Positions 8,845 through 18,329 of a stretch of DNA of 64,000 nucleotides are shown piece after piece. Origin of the DNA: Cyanobacteria bacterium SZAS LIN-3. GTDB lineage: Bacteria > Cyanobacteriota > Vampirovibrionia > Obscuribacterales > Obscuribacteraceae. The translations under genes were made by a program, and so were the position numbers. How positions within the stretch are numbered: position 1 is the first letter of the stretch; each line of letters opens with the position of its first letter. Under the pieces are notes generated by a model that was given only the letters and a program-made list of their open reading frames with translations, was not told where the DNA came from and did no database searches. Where the stretch lies: the NCBI GenBank assembly GCA_018266215.1, contig JAFEAV010000001.1, forward strand, positions 62,001 to 126,000. The letters are read 5' to 3'.

Positions 8845-10658
8845 CAGGCGCCGCTACCCTGCGCGCTGCCGACTTTTTCGGGCACTGGGCGGTTGACGAC
8901 ATGCAATTCTTTCAGTTGTTCGGCTGATGCCAGCGATGGTGCGCCGGTCATAGGGCATGCTCCGGATTGTGTTTTGGGGAAGGCGATGACATCGCGGATT
9001 GATTTGCATCCGCAGAGCAACATAACCATTCTATCCAGTCCGAGGGCTATCCCACCATGGGGAGGAGCCCCAGATTCCAGGGCCTCCAACAGGAAGCCGA
9101 ATTTTTCCTGAGCCGTTTCACGGTCCAGACCGATGGCGGCAAAGGCACGCGATTGCAATTCCTGATTGTGTATACGGATTGAGCCGCCGCCGATTTCACA
9201 GCCGTTGTAGACGATGTCGTAAGCGCGGGCCCGGGCGTTCTCCGGATGGGTCTCAAGCGTGTCGAGGTCCTCCAGACGCGGCGAGGTAAAAGGATGGTGC
9301 ACGGCCATCATGCGGCCCTGCTCTTCGTCATATTCGAAGAGGGGGAAGTCCACAACCCAGAGCAGCTCATGTCTGGTTTCGTCAATCAGACCGAGCTCTT
9401 CACCGAGCTTGAGCCGCAGACGTCCGAGGATGTTGGCCACATTTTTAGCCGTATCGGCCACCAGCAAAACCAGGTCTCCGTCTTTGGCTTCGGCCAGCTC
9501 TTTCAGCTGGGTCATTTCTTCGGGCGAGAGATGTTTATCGAGACCGGAGGAGCGCACCGAATCTTTATTGAAAGCAGCCCAGGCCAGGCCTTTGCCGCCG
9601 GTGGATTTGACATAGTCGGCCCAGAGGTCGAGCTGTTTACGCGAGACACCCTCGGCCTTACCGGTCAGGGTGATGGCTTTCAGCTCACCGCCTTCATCGG
9701 CGACCGAGCGGAACATTTTGAACTGGCATGATTTTGCCAGGGCGGTCAGATTTTTGAACTCCAGACCAAATCTCAAGTCGGGCTTGTCGGAGCCGTAGAG
9801 GCCCATGGCGTCGGCATAGCTGAGGCGGCGGAAAGGCGGCTTCAATTCAACGTCGATGCAACGGAATGTCTCAACCAGCACACCTTCGGTGACGCGCATC
9901 ACTTCTTCTTCGTCGACAAAGGAAAACTCCATGTCGATCTGGGTAAACTCGGGCTGGCGATCGGCGCGCAGGTCTTCGTCACGGAAGCAACGAGCCACCT
10001 GATAGTAGCGGTCAACCCCGCTTATCATCAGAGTTTGCTTGAAGAGCTGAGGAGACTGCGGCAGGGCGTACCAGTTGCCGGGGCTGAGACGGCTCGGGAC
10101 AAGGAAGTCTCTTGCGCCTTCGGGAGTGGCTTTGCAAAGAATAGGCGTTTCGACTTCGATGAAACCTTCTTTGTCGAGATGATGGCGAATGGCCTGGGTG
10201 ACCCGGTGGCGGGTGACCAGATTGTTGTGCATCTCGGGGCGACGCAGGTCCAGATAGCGATATTTGAGCCTCAGGGCTTCGTCCACTTTGTCGCCCTGGT
10301 CGAGCTGGAAGGGCAGGGGACGACAGGTGTTGAGCAACTCAAACTGGGTGGGATAAATCTCGATCGCACCGACACCGTCCTCGGCCTTGGCTGTACCCTC
10401 GGGACGCTTGGAAACGGCACCGCGGACAGCGATCACATACTCGCTTTTGAGACCGATAAAGTGATCATGGATGTTTTTGTTCTTGTTCGGGTCGGCAATG
10501 AGCTGCACACGACCGGTGCTGTCGCGCAATTCGACAAAGATTATGCCGCCCAGATCGCGGACAACGTTCACCCATCCGGTAAGCGTAACTTCCTTACCAA
10601 CAAGGTCCAGTCCCAACTGAGCGCATTTTTGATCGCGCTTAAGAGCTATGCCACCCAC
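8844..10658 (-). CDS. aspS: Aspartyl-tRNA synthetase
   Basis: The start is the GTG at 10658 with GGAGG four bases upstream. A longer form from 10718 lacks a site and adds residues not typical of the family. The 604-residue length fits bacterial AspRS with its GAD insertion. The OB-fold anticodon domain begins near VTLTGWVNVVRDLGG. Class II motif 2 is RCFRDEDLRADRQPEFTQ, HHPFTSP follows, and motif 3 is GIALGLDRMVMLL. The C-terminal GACPMTGAPS corresponds to the usual DPLTGAPS. Whether it also charges tRNA-Asn cannot be judged without the genome's AsnRS/GatCAB content. Confidence 0.97.
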   Translation of the reverse strand: MGGIALKRDQKCAQLGLDLVGKEVTLTGWVNVVRDLGGIIFVELRDSTGRVQLIADPNKNKNIHDHFIGLKSEYVIAVRGAVSKRPEGTAKAEDGVGAIEIYPTQFELLNTCRPLPFQLDQGDKVDEALRLKYRYLDLRRPEMHNNLVTRHRVTQAIRHHLDKEGFIEVETPILCKATPEGARDFLVPSRLSPGNWYALPQSPQLFKQTLMISGVDRYYQVARCFRDEDLRADRQPEFTQIDMEFSFVDEEEVMRVTEGVLVETFRCIDVELKPPFRRLSYADAMGLYGSDKPDLRFGLEFKNLTALAKSCQFKMFRSVADEGGELKAITLTGKAEGVSRKQLDLWADYVKSTGGKGLAWAAFNKDSVRSSGLDKHLSPEEMTQLKELAEAKDGDLVLLVADTAKNVANILGRLRLKLGEELGLIDETRHELLWVVDFPLFEYDEEQGRMMAVHHPFTSPRLEDLDTLETHPENARARAYDIVYNGCEIGGGSIRIHNQELQSRAFAAIGLDRETAQEKFGFLLEALESGAPPHGGIALGLDRMVMLLCGCKSIRDVIAFPKTQSGACPMTGAPSLASAEQLKELHVVNRPVPEKVGSAQGSGA

Positions 10659-10881
10659 GAATCCTCCAATCTGCCGCTCACATCGCGGAGCTTCCCAAAA
10701 GTCTATAGAAAGCCCCATTTTAGCCGACTTCAGTGCATGAAGGCGCCAAAATCCGCTCGCCTGTTAAGAATTGGACGTAGTGTAATGGCCAGAACGTTGT
10801 AGACTAAAATTAGAGAAGTGATAGATTTCCCTTTTAGTATTTTTCGTCATCGCATTTACTAGCCAAGAAGCAGAGATTAGT

Positions 10882-11442
10882 ATGATTTATCTGATTGAAC
10901 ACCCGATATTGAAGTTTGCGCTGGGTATTGTCGTCATTGTGCTGGGCCTTTCATTTATCTGGAAAGGCTGGCAGGCCATGGTTCTCGGCAGATTTTACTA
11001 CTGGTCCGGCTTCCTGCCCGCCACCCTTATTTCCCCCTGGCTCATCCACCTGCCGCCAAGCAAGCGCTCCCTTGTCAAGCAAAAGGAAGGCATGCTGGCT
11101 CACATGGTCCTCGGCCCTTCTTTCATGCTCTGCTCGGTACTCTTCATTTGCGCCGGTACCGATTTGCTCGGCCTGCCCGGCACCAAAACCCTGAACGTCA
11201 TCCTCAACGGCGGCAACCAGGCGGCGCCCACCTCGGTTTCCTTTGACGAAAACACCGGTCGCTACGCCTTCCCGATCATCACCAAATCGTGGAACAAGGT
11301 CTACCACAACTTCTTTGAAGCCAAGGTATCCGAGGATCATGACTTGATGGGCCGCCCGATCGAAAAGATGTACGAAGCCCCTGCCAAGACAATCGACGGC
11401 CGCCAGGCCCCCATCCAGAACGGCAAAGAGAAGGTCAGATAA
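10882..11442 (+). CDS. Membrane protein of unknown function, 186 aa
   Basis: Two or three hydrophobic segments are visible: residues about 10-27, 40-55 and 75-100 (HMVLGPSFMLCSVLFICAG). A soluble C-terminal part carries charged, loop-like sequence. The ATG follows a weak AGAAG-type site. I do not recognise the family. It is divergent from aspS and separated from rpsU by 200 bases with hairpins, so it is probably monocistronic. Confidence 0.75.
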   Translation: MIYLIEHPILKFALGIVVIVLGLSFIWKGWQAMVLGRFYYWSGFLPATLISPWLIHLPPSKRSLVKQKEGMLAHMVLGPSFMLCSVLFICAGTDLLGLPGTKTLNVILNGGNQAAPTSVSFDENTGRYAFPIITKSWNKVYHNFFEAKVSEDHDLMGRPIEKMYEAPAKTIDGRQAPIQNGKEKVR

Positions 11443-11646
11443 CCTAAATAGAAGTCTTTCTAAAGATTTTTATTACCGTCAATTTAGTTAAGTAGTGTCG
11501 CAGCCTGGCTTCTCGGCAATATCTTGCCGGCCCGGCAATGCTAGTATGGCCATTACGCATATTGTGCGTATAGCCGCCTTTCCAAAGGGCGGCGCCATTA
11601 CAACTTTTATACGACTCTTTTTGAGATTGAATTGGGGTGAGAACCG
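11443..11646. other. Intergenic leader of rpsU with two hairpins
   Basis: The region holds a TTGCCGG/CCGGCAA palindrome near 11524-11539 and a GCCGCC ... GGGCGGC hairpin at 11574-11594, then the rpsU ribosome site GGGGTGAG. The hairpins may be a terminator of the upstream gene or an rpsU leader structure. No T-tract follows either one. Confidence 0.4.
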
Positions 11647-11820
11647 TTGTCAGAGGTTAGAGTAGCTGAAGGCGAAAGCATCGAAGGAGCGCTCAAACGC
11701 TTCAAGAAAAAAATCCAGAAAGCCGGGATTTTGTCTGAGATCAAGCGCAGAGAGCGTTATGAAAAGCCTAGCGTGAAGAGAAAGCGCAAAGCTGAAGCAG
11801 CCAGAAAACGCCGCTCCTAA
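11647..11820 (+). CDS. rpsU: 30S ribosomal protein S21
   Basis: This short gene of 57 codons starts at TTG 11647 after GGGGTGAG. It encodes a basic protein with S21 features: [19 protein letters not shown], then [20 protein letters not shown] and a Lys/Arg-rich tail. S21 binds the small subunit near the anti-Shine-Dalgarno end of 16S rRNA. The length is normal for the family. An intrinsic terminator follows directly. Confidence 0.93.
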   Translation: MSEVRVAEGESIEGALKRFKKKIQKAGILSEIKRRERYEKPSVKRKRKAEAARKRRS

Positions 11821-11848
11821 TAGAAGCGTCTCATTTTCAATAAATCTA

Positions 11849-11884
11849 CAAAAGCCCTGCTGACCCTGGTCGCGGGGCTTTTTA
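11849..11884 (+). terminator. Rho-independent terminator after rpsU
   Basis: AAAAGCCC pairs with GGGGCTTTT across a loop of about 17 bases and runs into a T-tract, 30 bases after the rpsU stop. Confidence 0.8.
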
Positions 11885-12017
11885 GCGTCGGCGCTGCCGC
11901 CTGCCGGGGAGGCCCCGGGGGCGATTTAATCACTTGACAGGCCGCCCGGCGGTGAATGATGGGGGTGACCCGGGAATAAGACACTCAGAAGCGACCGAAC
12001 TATTGGGGAATTTTGCC

Positions 12018-12266
12018 ATGGGCACTGCAAAGAAAAAAAGCCAGAAAGAGCTGATCACAGTCGAAACCAGCGAACTGAGAGAAAGACTCAACAAGCTATT
12101 TCAAAGCCGCCACGGCCAGGGACTCTGTGCCGGTCACGGCGAGGGGCTCTTCGAATGCCTCTGGGATCTGAAAGAAAAAGCCCTGCTGGAACACCGCGCC
12201 AGTGTGGAAGTACCCGGTGACTGGCTCAGCCAGCTTGAGCAAGAACAGGACCAGGTAAGGCATTAA
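12018..12266 (+). CDS. Small protein of unknown function, 82 aa
   Basis: The ATG at 12018 (MGTAKKKSQK) follows GGGGA by nine bases. The protein is charged and helical, with a basic N-terminus and an acidic/Gln-rich C-terminus (EQEQDQVRH). One stretch, HGQGLCAGHGEGLFECLWDL, has His and Cys residues that might bind metal. I recognise no family. It sits alone between the rpsU terminator and its own hairpin. Confidence 0.6.
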   Translation: MGTAKKKSQKELITVETSELRERLNKLFQSRHGQGLCAGHGEGLFECLWDLKEKALLEHRASVEVPGDWLSQLEQEQDQVRH

Positions 12267-12288
12267 GCCATCCCACCTTCAAAACTTT

Positions 12289-12332
12289 AGATGCCGCGCC
12301 TATCAATATAAATAGGTGCGGCATCTCTGTAT
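12289..12332 (+). terminator. Strong hairpin after the 82-aa gene
   Basis: AGATGCCGC pairs with GCGGCATCT and CCTAT pairs with ATAGG around an AT-rich loop. CTGTATTTT follows. It is probably an intrinsic terminator. The remainder of the gap to 12479 shows only the AGGGAG ribosome site of the next gene. Confidence 0.75.
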
Positions 12333-12479
12333 TTTGGCCTTTATAAGGCTGTAATTACCCTCAACTCTTCCGTAGCTCCCCGGGGGAAGAACTAGGCTAT
12401 ACCCCAGGTCTAAAAGTCGCTTGCGCGGCTAGTCTTGTAGCAGGCACAAACGAGCGCCGACCTTTTTGAGGGAGTAATT

Positions 12480-15254
12480 ATGCACACGCACACCGGATTG
12501 TCCAAACAAATGAGACACGCAGTCAGTATGGCTGGGACCCTGGCACTTCTCTGCACTTCACTGTCTCTACCGGCATCCCTGTATTTTGCTGCTCCAGCCC
12601 AATCGCAAAACAATCTGCTGGCGGCAAGCAAAGGCGCACCGGCAGCCAGGTCTCGCACCGGCACCCCGGCCACAAGCGACAGCAGCGAGAGCAAATTCAA
12701 ATCGGCCGAGGGCTCGGGCACACTGATAGCCATGCTCAGCTCCGGCAAGGAGCTGGGTCACTGCGCCCTCAAGCACACCGACGTCAGCTGCGACATCTCG
12801 GGCTACATAGCCCGGGTGACGGTAAAACAGACTTTCCACAATCCATATAAAGACAAAATAGAAGCGCTCTACACTTTCCCCCTCTCGGAAAACGGGGCGG
12901 TAGACGAGATGCTGATGAAAGTCGGCGATCGTGTGGTGCACGGCACCATCAAAAAACGCGAAGAAGCCAGAGAGATTTACGAGCGCGCCCGGGCCAACGG
13001 ACAGACGGCCTCACTCCTGGATCAAGAGCGGACCAATATCTTTACGCAGTCGGTGGCCAATATCGAGCCCGGCAAAGAAATTGAAATCACGATCAAATAT
13101 GTGGAAACTCTGCCCTTTGAAAAAGGCAAATACAGCTTTGCCTTCCCCACTGTTGTCGGCCCGCGCTTCAATCCGGGCGCGCCTGCAGGTCGCACGGGCA
13201 GCGGCTGGTCAGAGGATACAGACCAGGTGCCGGACGCCTCGCGCATAACACCGCCGGTAGCGGCACAGGGCCAGCGCGCCGGACATGATATTTCAATCAA
13301 TGTACATCTAAACGCAGGCATGGCCATGAGCGAGCTGGCCTCGCCGCTGCACCAGGTCAATATCGACAATAAAGGCGCAGGCGTGGCCGATATCAGCCTG
13401 GTCAATAAAAACACGATTCCCAACAAAGACTTTGTCCTCTCCTGGAACGTCGCCCAGGACGATCTCAAAAGCGGCTACCTGACGTACAAAGAGCCCCAGG
13501 CCAAGGAAGGCTTCTTCACCTTGATGGTGGTGCCGCCCAAACGCGTGACGGCCAGCAAAATCGCCGCCAAAGAAATGATCTTCGTCATCGACTGCTCCGG
13601 CTCCCAGAGCGGCCCGCCGCTGGATAAGTGCAAAGAGACGATGAACTACATCCTCGATCATATGAACGTCGACGATACATTCCAGATCATTGCCTTCAGC
13701 GATCAGACCCGCACTTTCTCAACCCATCCCGAAAAGGTTAGCGAGGCCATGAAAGACCGGGCGCACAAATTTATCTCGGATCTGCAGGCCAACGGCGGCA
13801 CCTGGATGGCGCCGGCGGTGGAAGCGGCCTGCAAGATACCGGCCGACAGTCATCGCTTGCGCATAGTCACATTTATGACAGACGGCTATGTCGGCAATGA
13901 TTTTGAAATATTGAGCATGGTCAAAAAACTGCGTGGGGTGTCGCGCTGGTTCCCCTTCGGCACAGGCAACAGTGTCAATCGTATGCTCATCGACGGCATA
14001 GCCAGAGAGGGCGGCGGAGAGCCTGACTACGTACTGCTCAACACCAGCGGAGAAGCGGCGGGCAAGAAATTTTATGATCGCATCTCCACTCCTGTACTGA
14101 CCGACGTCAAACTGACCTATCAGGGTGTGACACTCAAGGATGTCTATCCCCGGGACATTTCAGATGTCTGGGCCGAACGCCCGTTGTACTTCAAAGGTAA
14201 GTACACCGCCGGCGGTGCGGGCACGATCACCATTTCCGGTTACACCGGGGGCAAACCATACGAGCAAAAGGTCGCGGTAAATTTCCCCGATAACAACACG
14301 GCCAATTCAGGCATAGCCTCACTCTGGGCCCGGGCAAAAGTGGACCGCCTGATGAGCGAAGACCTGGCCGGAGCGCAAAGCGGAGCGGTCAATAAAGAAC
14401 TGAAAGAAGAGATCGTCGCCACGGCGCTGGCTCACCACATCATGACTCAGTACACATCCTTTGTCGCCGTCGACGAAAAGATAGTCAATAAAAACGGCAA
14501 GCTGATGACAGTGACTGTGCCAGTGGAAGTGCCCGATGGCGTATCGCGCGAGCACATCTTCGGCAAGGACGCCGAAGTCAGACGGCAGTCGGCAAGCGTC
14601 AATCGACCGGTCAGATTTAAGGCCAAGCAAGGCCTGGCCGTCGCCGGTGCAGGCGGGATGGGTGCAGGAGTAGGCGCTCCCATGAGTGCGACCGACGCCG
14701 GCAGCGGCTGGACCAGCCGCCAGAACTACTTCCTGCGTTTCCCCTATGCCAAGCGTGCCTATCAATACGAAAACGGCCTGGCCTCCTCCGCCGGTGCCCC
14801 GGGCGCCCCGGTAGCCTCGCCCGCTCCCTGGCCCAGTGTGGTCAACATGCAGGTGGCCAGCAAGGGCCTGGCCCTCTCGAGCAGCGACAAAGCAAGTAAA
14901 CTTGAAGTCGCTGAAGAAAGAAAAACAGCCCAGTCGGTCGGCACTCGCCAGAGCGGTCCTTCTCAGGTCGCCCTCAACAAACTCTCGGCCTCAGCCCAGA
15001 TGCTCATCAAAAACAATGCCGTAAGAATCGCCGGCCTGACGAGAAAGGGCGACCGGGTGATGGTCTTAATCAAAACACAGAGCCTCACGGCTGCTCAAAA
15101 GGCTACCCTCAAGTCCCTCGGTCTGGAAATCGAGACCCGGGGCGGCAAAGAAAAAGCCGGTGAAGTTAAAGGCCTGATCAAGATAGACAAGCTCATCGCC
15201 CTGGCCAACCTGGATTTCGTTCTCTCGGTCTTGCTTGATTCGGACCTCAAGTAA
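12480..15254 (+). CDS. Secreted VIT and von Willebrand A domain protein, 924 aa
   Basis: The ATG follows GAGGGAG by six bases. Residues 1-43 are a long signal peptide ending in an Ala-rich stretch. A VIT domain spans about 95-225 (VTVKQTFHNPYKDKIEALYTFPL). A VWA domain spans about 365-520 with a MIDAS: DCSGS near 371-375, the Thr of GGTWM and the Asp of MTDGY. This pairing is seen in inter-alpha-trypsin-inhibitor-like proteins and in proteobacterial sortase-target proteins. Here I see no LPxTG-type anchor or sortase next door. The C-terminal third is Ala/Gly/Ser-rich and then a compact domain. An envelope adhesion or binding role is inferred. Confidence 0.88.
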   Translation: MHTHTGLSKQMRHAVSMAGTLALLCTSLSLPASLYFAAPAQSQNNLLAASKGAPAARSRTGTPATSDSSESKFKSAEGSGTLIAMLSSGKELGHCALKHTDVSCDISGYIARVTVKQTFHNPYKDKIEALYTFPLSENGAVDEMLMKVGDRVVHGTIKKREEAREIYERARANGQTASLLDQERTNIFTQSVANIEPGKEIEITIKYVETLPFEKGKYSFAFPTVVGPRFNPGAPAGRTGSGWSEDTDQVPDASRITPPVAAQGQRAGHDISINVHLNAGMAMSELASPLHQVNIDNKGAGVADISLVNKNTIPNKDFVLSWNVAQDDLKSGYLTYKEPQAKEGFFTLMVVPPKRVTASKIAAKEMIFVIDCSGSQSGPPLDKCKETMNYILDHMNVDDTFQIIAFSDQTRTFSTHPEKVSEAMKDRAHKFISDLQANGGTWMAPAVEAACKIPADSHRLRIVTFMTDGYVGNDFEILSMVKKLRGVSRWFPFGTGNSVNRMLIDGIAREGGGEPDYVLLNTSGEAAGKKFYDRISTPVLTDVKLTYQGVTLKDVYPRDISDVWAERPLYFKGKYTAGGAGTITISGYTGGKPYEQKVAVNFPDNNTANSGIASLWARAKVDRLMSEDLAGAQSGAVNKELKEEIVATALAHHIMTQYTSFVAVDEKIVNKNGKLMTVTVPVEVPDGVSREHIFGKDAEVRRQSASVNRPVRFKAKQGLAVAGAGGMGAGVGAPMSATDAGSGWTSRQNYFLRFPYAKRAYQYENGLASSAGAPGAPVASPAPWPSVVNMQVASKGLALSSSDKASKLEVAEERKTAQSVGTRQSGPSQVALNKLSASAQMLIKNNAVRIAGLTRKGDRVMVLIKTQSLTAAQKATLKSLGLEIETRGGKEKAGEVKGLIKIDKLIALANLDFVLSVLLDSDLK

Positions 15255-15272
15255 AATCGATAAAACGAATAG

Positions 15273-15306
15273 AAAAAGCCTCCGCCTGAAAACGGGGGCT
15301 TTTTTC
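15273..15306 (+). terminator. Terminator after the VIT/VWA gene
   Basis: AAAAAGCCTCCG pairs with CGGGGGCTTTTT (one mismatch) over a short loop and ends in a T-run, 18 bases after the stop codon. Confidence 0.85.
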
Positions 15307-15436
15307 TGCCATTAGATCCGACATTTCCATTTAATCTCTCTGCCAAATAAGTGCCAATCCCTTGCCCGAAGTGCGCCATCAAAGCAGGCTATTGTGGCGT
15401 CACTGGGAATGCAACCGATATTCTGGAGGACGCGCC

Positions 15437-15682
15437 ATGCTTCAAAAAATGGAAACTGTCGGGACCGGGGCCTGTGCCCAACCCATCATTTATGATCGCT
15501 ACACACTGCCCACCCTTACTATCCTCGCCGAAAACTCCGTCAAAGAAGAAGTGCAATTTTTAGCCGAGCTGCTCAAGGTAGGAAGAGCCGCGGAGCTTAA
15601 CAGTCATCTCTCCGACGAGACCGTCCTCGTAGACAAAAATTTTGTCCCGCGAATGATGGCCAGACTGCAAGAGTTGCAATAA
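15437..15682 (+). CDS. Small protein of unknown function, 81 aa
   Basis: The ATG at 15437 has GGAGGA seven bases upstream. This start is favoured over an in-frame codon 25 residues earlier that lacks a site. The sequence begins MLQKMETVGT and contains LTILAENSVKEEVQFLAELL, suggesting one or two helices. No domain is recognised. It lies 57 bases before a histidine kinase gene and may be co-transcribed with it. Confidence 0.6.
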   Translation: MLQKMETVGTGACAQPIIYDRYTLPTLTILAENSVKEEVQFLAELLKVGRAAELNSHLSDETVLVDKNFVPRMMARLQELQ

Positions 15683-15739
15683 TCTCCGCCGACCGACCCA
15701 ATTTGCACTAATATATAGACGTGCTCAATGGAGTCGGAC

Positions 15740-17230
15740 ATGCGGTCCAGGTTTGCGGTTAAATCCAAGATTCTTGTTAAAGGTCTGGCCTTTATCCTCA
15801 TTCCCTGCGCCATAGATACCGCGTCGTGCATCTGGCTTTTGCACATGGTTTCTGAAACCGAAGAGATCGCCACGCGCGAACATATGCATATGGAGATAGT
15901 CAAACACGCCAATTGCATCATGACATTGTACAGTGCCGCCTCTGGCCAACTCGGCACCTATGCATCCACCGGTGATGAGGCCTCACTGAAGGCGGGTCAG
16001 GACTACCAGGTCAAGCTCAATCAGGAGTTTGACAAGCTGGCCCCGCTCATTGTCACAGACCCCAAAATTGCAGCCAACTTCGCCATGTACCGCCACCAGG
16101 GCGCCGACATGTTGAAACAGCTCGAGACCATGGGCATGGCCCGCAACCACTCCCCCGAGGACATGGCCGACATCTTGATGCGCCTGCGCTCGCGGGGGCT
16201 CCTGCATTTCATCAGCCAGGCCGGCACCACCACTAAAAAAGTGACGGATCTGGCCATCTCCCAGGAAGAAGAACTGGAGCAGGAGCGGATAAAACAAATT
16301 CAGTCACGCGAAAAGATCAAAGTCGGCCTGCAATTACTGATTGGCTTCAATCTGCTGCTGGCGCTTGTTATGGGCGGTCTGTTTCTCTACGACATCACGC
16401 GCAGGCTATCCATCCTTGTGCAAAACGCGCAGCTCCTGCCCAAACTTTTACCCCTCAACGAAAGGGTCCAGGGCGGAGATGAACTCAGCTATCTTGATGA
16501 AGTCCTGCACGATGCCGCCAGTGAATTGCGCAATGCCTCGGAGCAGCGCCGCTACCTGATGGAAATGGTGGCACACGATATCCGCTCGCCCCTCATGTCC
16601 TCCCAGGTCTCGCTGGAGGTGCTCTCCGACAAGCGAATAGGCGAACTGCCGGCCATGGCCAAACGACAGATAGACGCGCTGACGACCAATATCAGGCGGG
16701 TCATATCGCTCACCTCCGACCTCCTGGAAGTAGACAAACTGGAAGGCAATTCGATTGAGATCAATCCGGAGCTGATTGATATCTGTGATGTGGTCGAGGA
16801 AAATCTCACCGGCCTGGCGGAACTGGCCAAGAAAAAAAATATCACGCTGGTGAACGAGTGCCCGCACGTGAAGCTGCTGGCGGACCGCCTGCGCATCGGA
16901 CAGGTGCTGACCAACATAGTCTCCAACGCCATAAAATTTTCACCCGAGAATCAGTGGATCAGAGTGCTCGCCACCGCCAGTGATGCCTACCTGACAGTCA
17001 GCGTTATCGACAACGGCACCGGCATAGCCAAGAAAAATCAGCAGCGCATTTTTGAAAAGTACGCACAGCTGGAAAATGGCGCCGGCAAGGGCTTCGGCCT
17101 GGGACTGGCGATTTCAAAATTAATCATCGAGGCCCATGACGGCGGCATCGGCGTCACCAACGAGCCCGGCGCCGGAGCGCGCTTCTGGTTCAGACTGCCC
17201 CTGCCCAGGCGCGGCTACGACGAAGATTAA
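15740..17230 (+). CDS. Membrane sensor histidine kinase, 496 aa
   Basis: The second ATG (15740, MRSRFAVKSK) has GGAG six bases upstream; the first, at 15728, has none. Transmembrane segments lie at about 12-34 and 195-215, flanking a helical sensor region. The HisKA box MVAHDIRSPL has the phospho-acceptor His near 279. The ATPase domain shows the N box (NIVSNAIKFSP), G1 (DNGTGIA) and G2 (GFGLGLA). The partner response regulator is not adjacent. The sensor region resembles four-helix chemoreceptor-type input domains, which is inference. Confidence 0.92.
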   Translation: MRSRFAVKSKILVKGLAFILIPCAIDTASCIWLLHMVSETEEIATREHMHMEIVKHANCIMTLYSAASGQLGTYASTGDEASLKAGQDYQVKLNQEFDKLAPLIVTDPKIAANFAMYRHQGADMLKQLETMGMARNHSPEDMADILMRLRSRGLLHFISQAGTTTKKVTDLAISQEEELEQERIKQIQSREKIKVGLQLLIGFNLLLALVMGGLFLYDITRRLSILVQNAQLLPKLLPLNERVQGGDELSYLDEVLHDAASELRNASEQRRYLMEMVAHDIRSPLMSSQVSLEVLSDKRIGELPAMAKRQIDALTTNIRRVISLTSDLLEVDKLEGNSIEINPELIDICDVVEENLTGLAELAKKKNITLVNECPHVKLLADRLRIGQVLTNIVSNAIKFSPENQWIRVLATASDAYLTVSVIDNGTGIAKKNQQRIFEKYAQLENGAGKGFGLGLAISKLIIEAHDGGIGVTNEPGAGARFWFRLPLPRRGYDED

Positions 17231-17288
17231 ACCTCACGGAAGGCTCACAATCGTGAGTTAACATGCAATCGTCTAGAGGTGTAAATGA

Positions 17289-18329
17289 ATGAAAATTGTT
17301 GCATCCACGCTCACGGCAACCCTGGCCCTGGCCGGCAGTCTCTTGCCCGGTCTTGCTCCGGCGGCGCTGGCCGAGAAGGTCTATACCGGTGAAGTCTGCT
17401 CCGTCCAGGTGCACAAGTTAACAACCGGCATCAAATGGGAAACCAAACTGCCGGTAGCCGAAGCCGAGGCACAGAAAGACGGCAAGCTCGTCTTCTGGAT
17501 GCACATGCTGGGCAAAATCGACGGCGCCACTTGAAGTGCCGGCAATAGCCTGAGGGCCGTGTCGCTCTCTTCCGAACCAGCTTTCACGATGCTCAAGGAC
17601 AATTTTGTCTGCGGCTTCAGAGATATAGGCAATCAAAAATACGCCGGCGCATCGGGCAAACACATGCCCGACGAAAATGCCGTGGACACAACGAATGGAG
17701 CCGGACCGCACAATATCCAGCTCTTTGTCCTCGATCCCGACGGCACCGTCCTGACCTGCCTGCCCGGATACTGGCATGCCGAAGACCTGGCTCCGGAGCT
17801 GGCCCTGGCGCAGGAACTGGACAAGGTCTGGCATGATCCCGATTTGACCCTGTCCGAAAAGCGCGCAAGATACAGCCAGATGCAACTGGCGCACATAGCC
17901 TCGCATCCTCAAGCCGAACACAAGCGCAGCCACATGCAGGGCTTCGACGAAAAGTACGAAGCCAAAACCAATCCCAATTCGGACTTTTTCTACAATCCGC
18001 GAGCCATTGATCCCGCCAGCGGACAGACACCGGCAAGCAATGTCAAAAGCATCGATATAGTCATGCACGAGCGCCTGGCCATGAGACCTTTTGTCCCCTA
18101 CGACAAATTTGACGTGGCCCAGTACTCGAGCTACGGCAAACTCAAGTACGACAAACAGGAGATGTTCCGCGACAGCAGCGGCAAGATCGCCGAAGGTGCC
18201 AACATTGGCGATGAGCCGATGATCGGCAACGATCCCAAGGCGCATCCGATCAAGACCGGAGTCAAGCGCACCGGTATGAGGGTCGCTCGACAGAGCGTTT
18301 ATACACTTGTGCGCTCATTGATTCACTGA
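17289..18329 (+). CDS. Thioredoxin-like secreted protein with in-frame UGA (candidate selenoprotein), 346 aa
   Basis: The ATG follows GAGGTG. Residues 1-28 are a signal peptide ending LAPAALAEK. A thioredoxin-fold first strand (KLVFWMHML) leads to GKIDGAT, then codon 82 is TGA (17532-17534), then SAGNSLR. The same frame stays open for 265 more codons with further thioredoxin-fold features (NFVCGFRDI; LFVLDPDGTVL; CLPGYW). The second half has no good start of its own: the GTG at 17559 is only two bases from GAGGG. The UGA sits in the loop after strand 1, where thioredoxin-fold proteins carry the catalytic Cys, so selenocysteine is the attractive reading. A recent nonsense mutation is the alternative. 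The last 15 bases overlap the convergent permease gene. Confidence 0.7.
17540..17564 (+). promoter_or_regulatory. Possible SECIS-like hairpin after UGA 17532
   Basis: An imperfect stem forms 3' of the UGA: CGGC with GUCG-type partners at the base, a bulged A, A-U and U-G pairs, an A-C mismatch, then GCC/GGC closing a UGAG loop 17-20 bases after the UGA. Loop distance and a G in the first two loop positions match what is described for bacterial SECIS elements. The stem is weak, with only three continuous pairs at the top. Confidence 0.4.

Noticed and set aside
17559-18329. Separate gene starting at GTG 17559
   Set aside because: GAGGG is only two bases before the GTG, there is no signal peptide, and the product would be the back half of a thioredoxin fold in frame with the upstream half.
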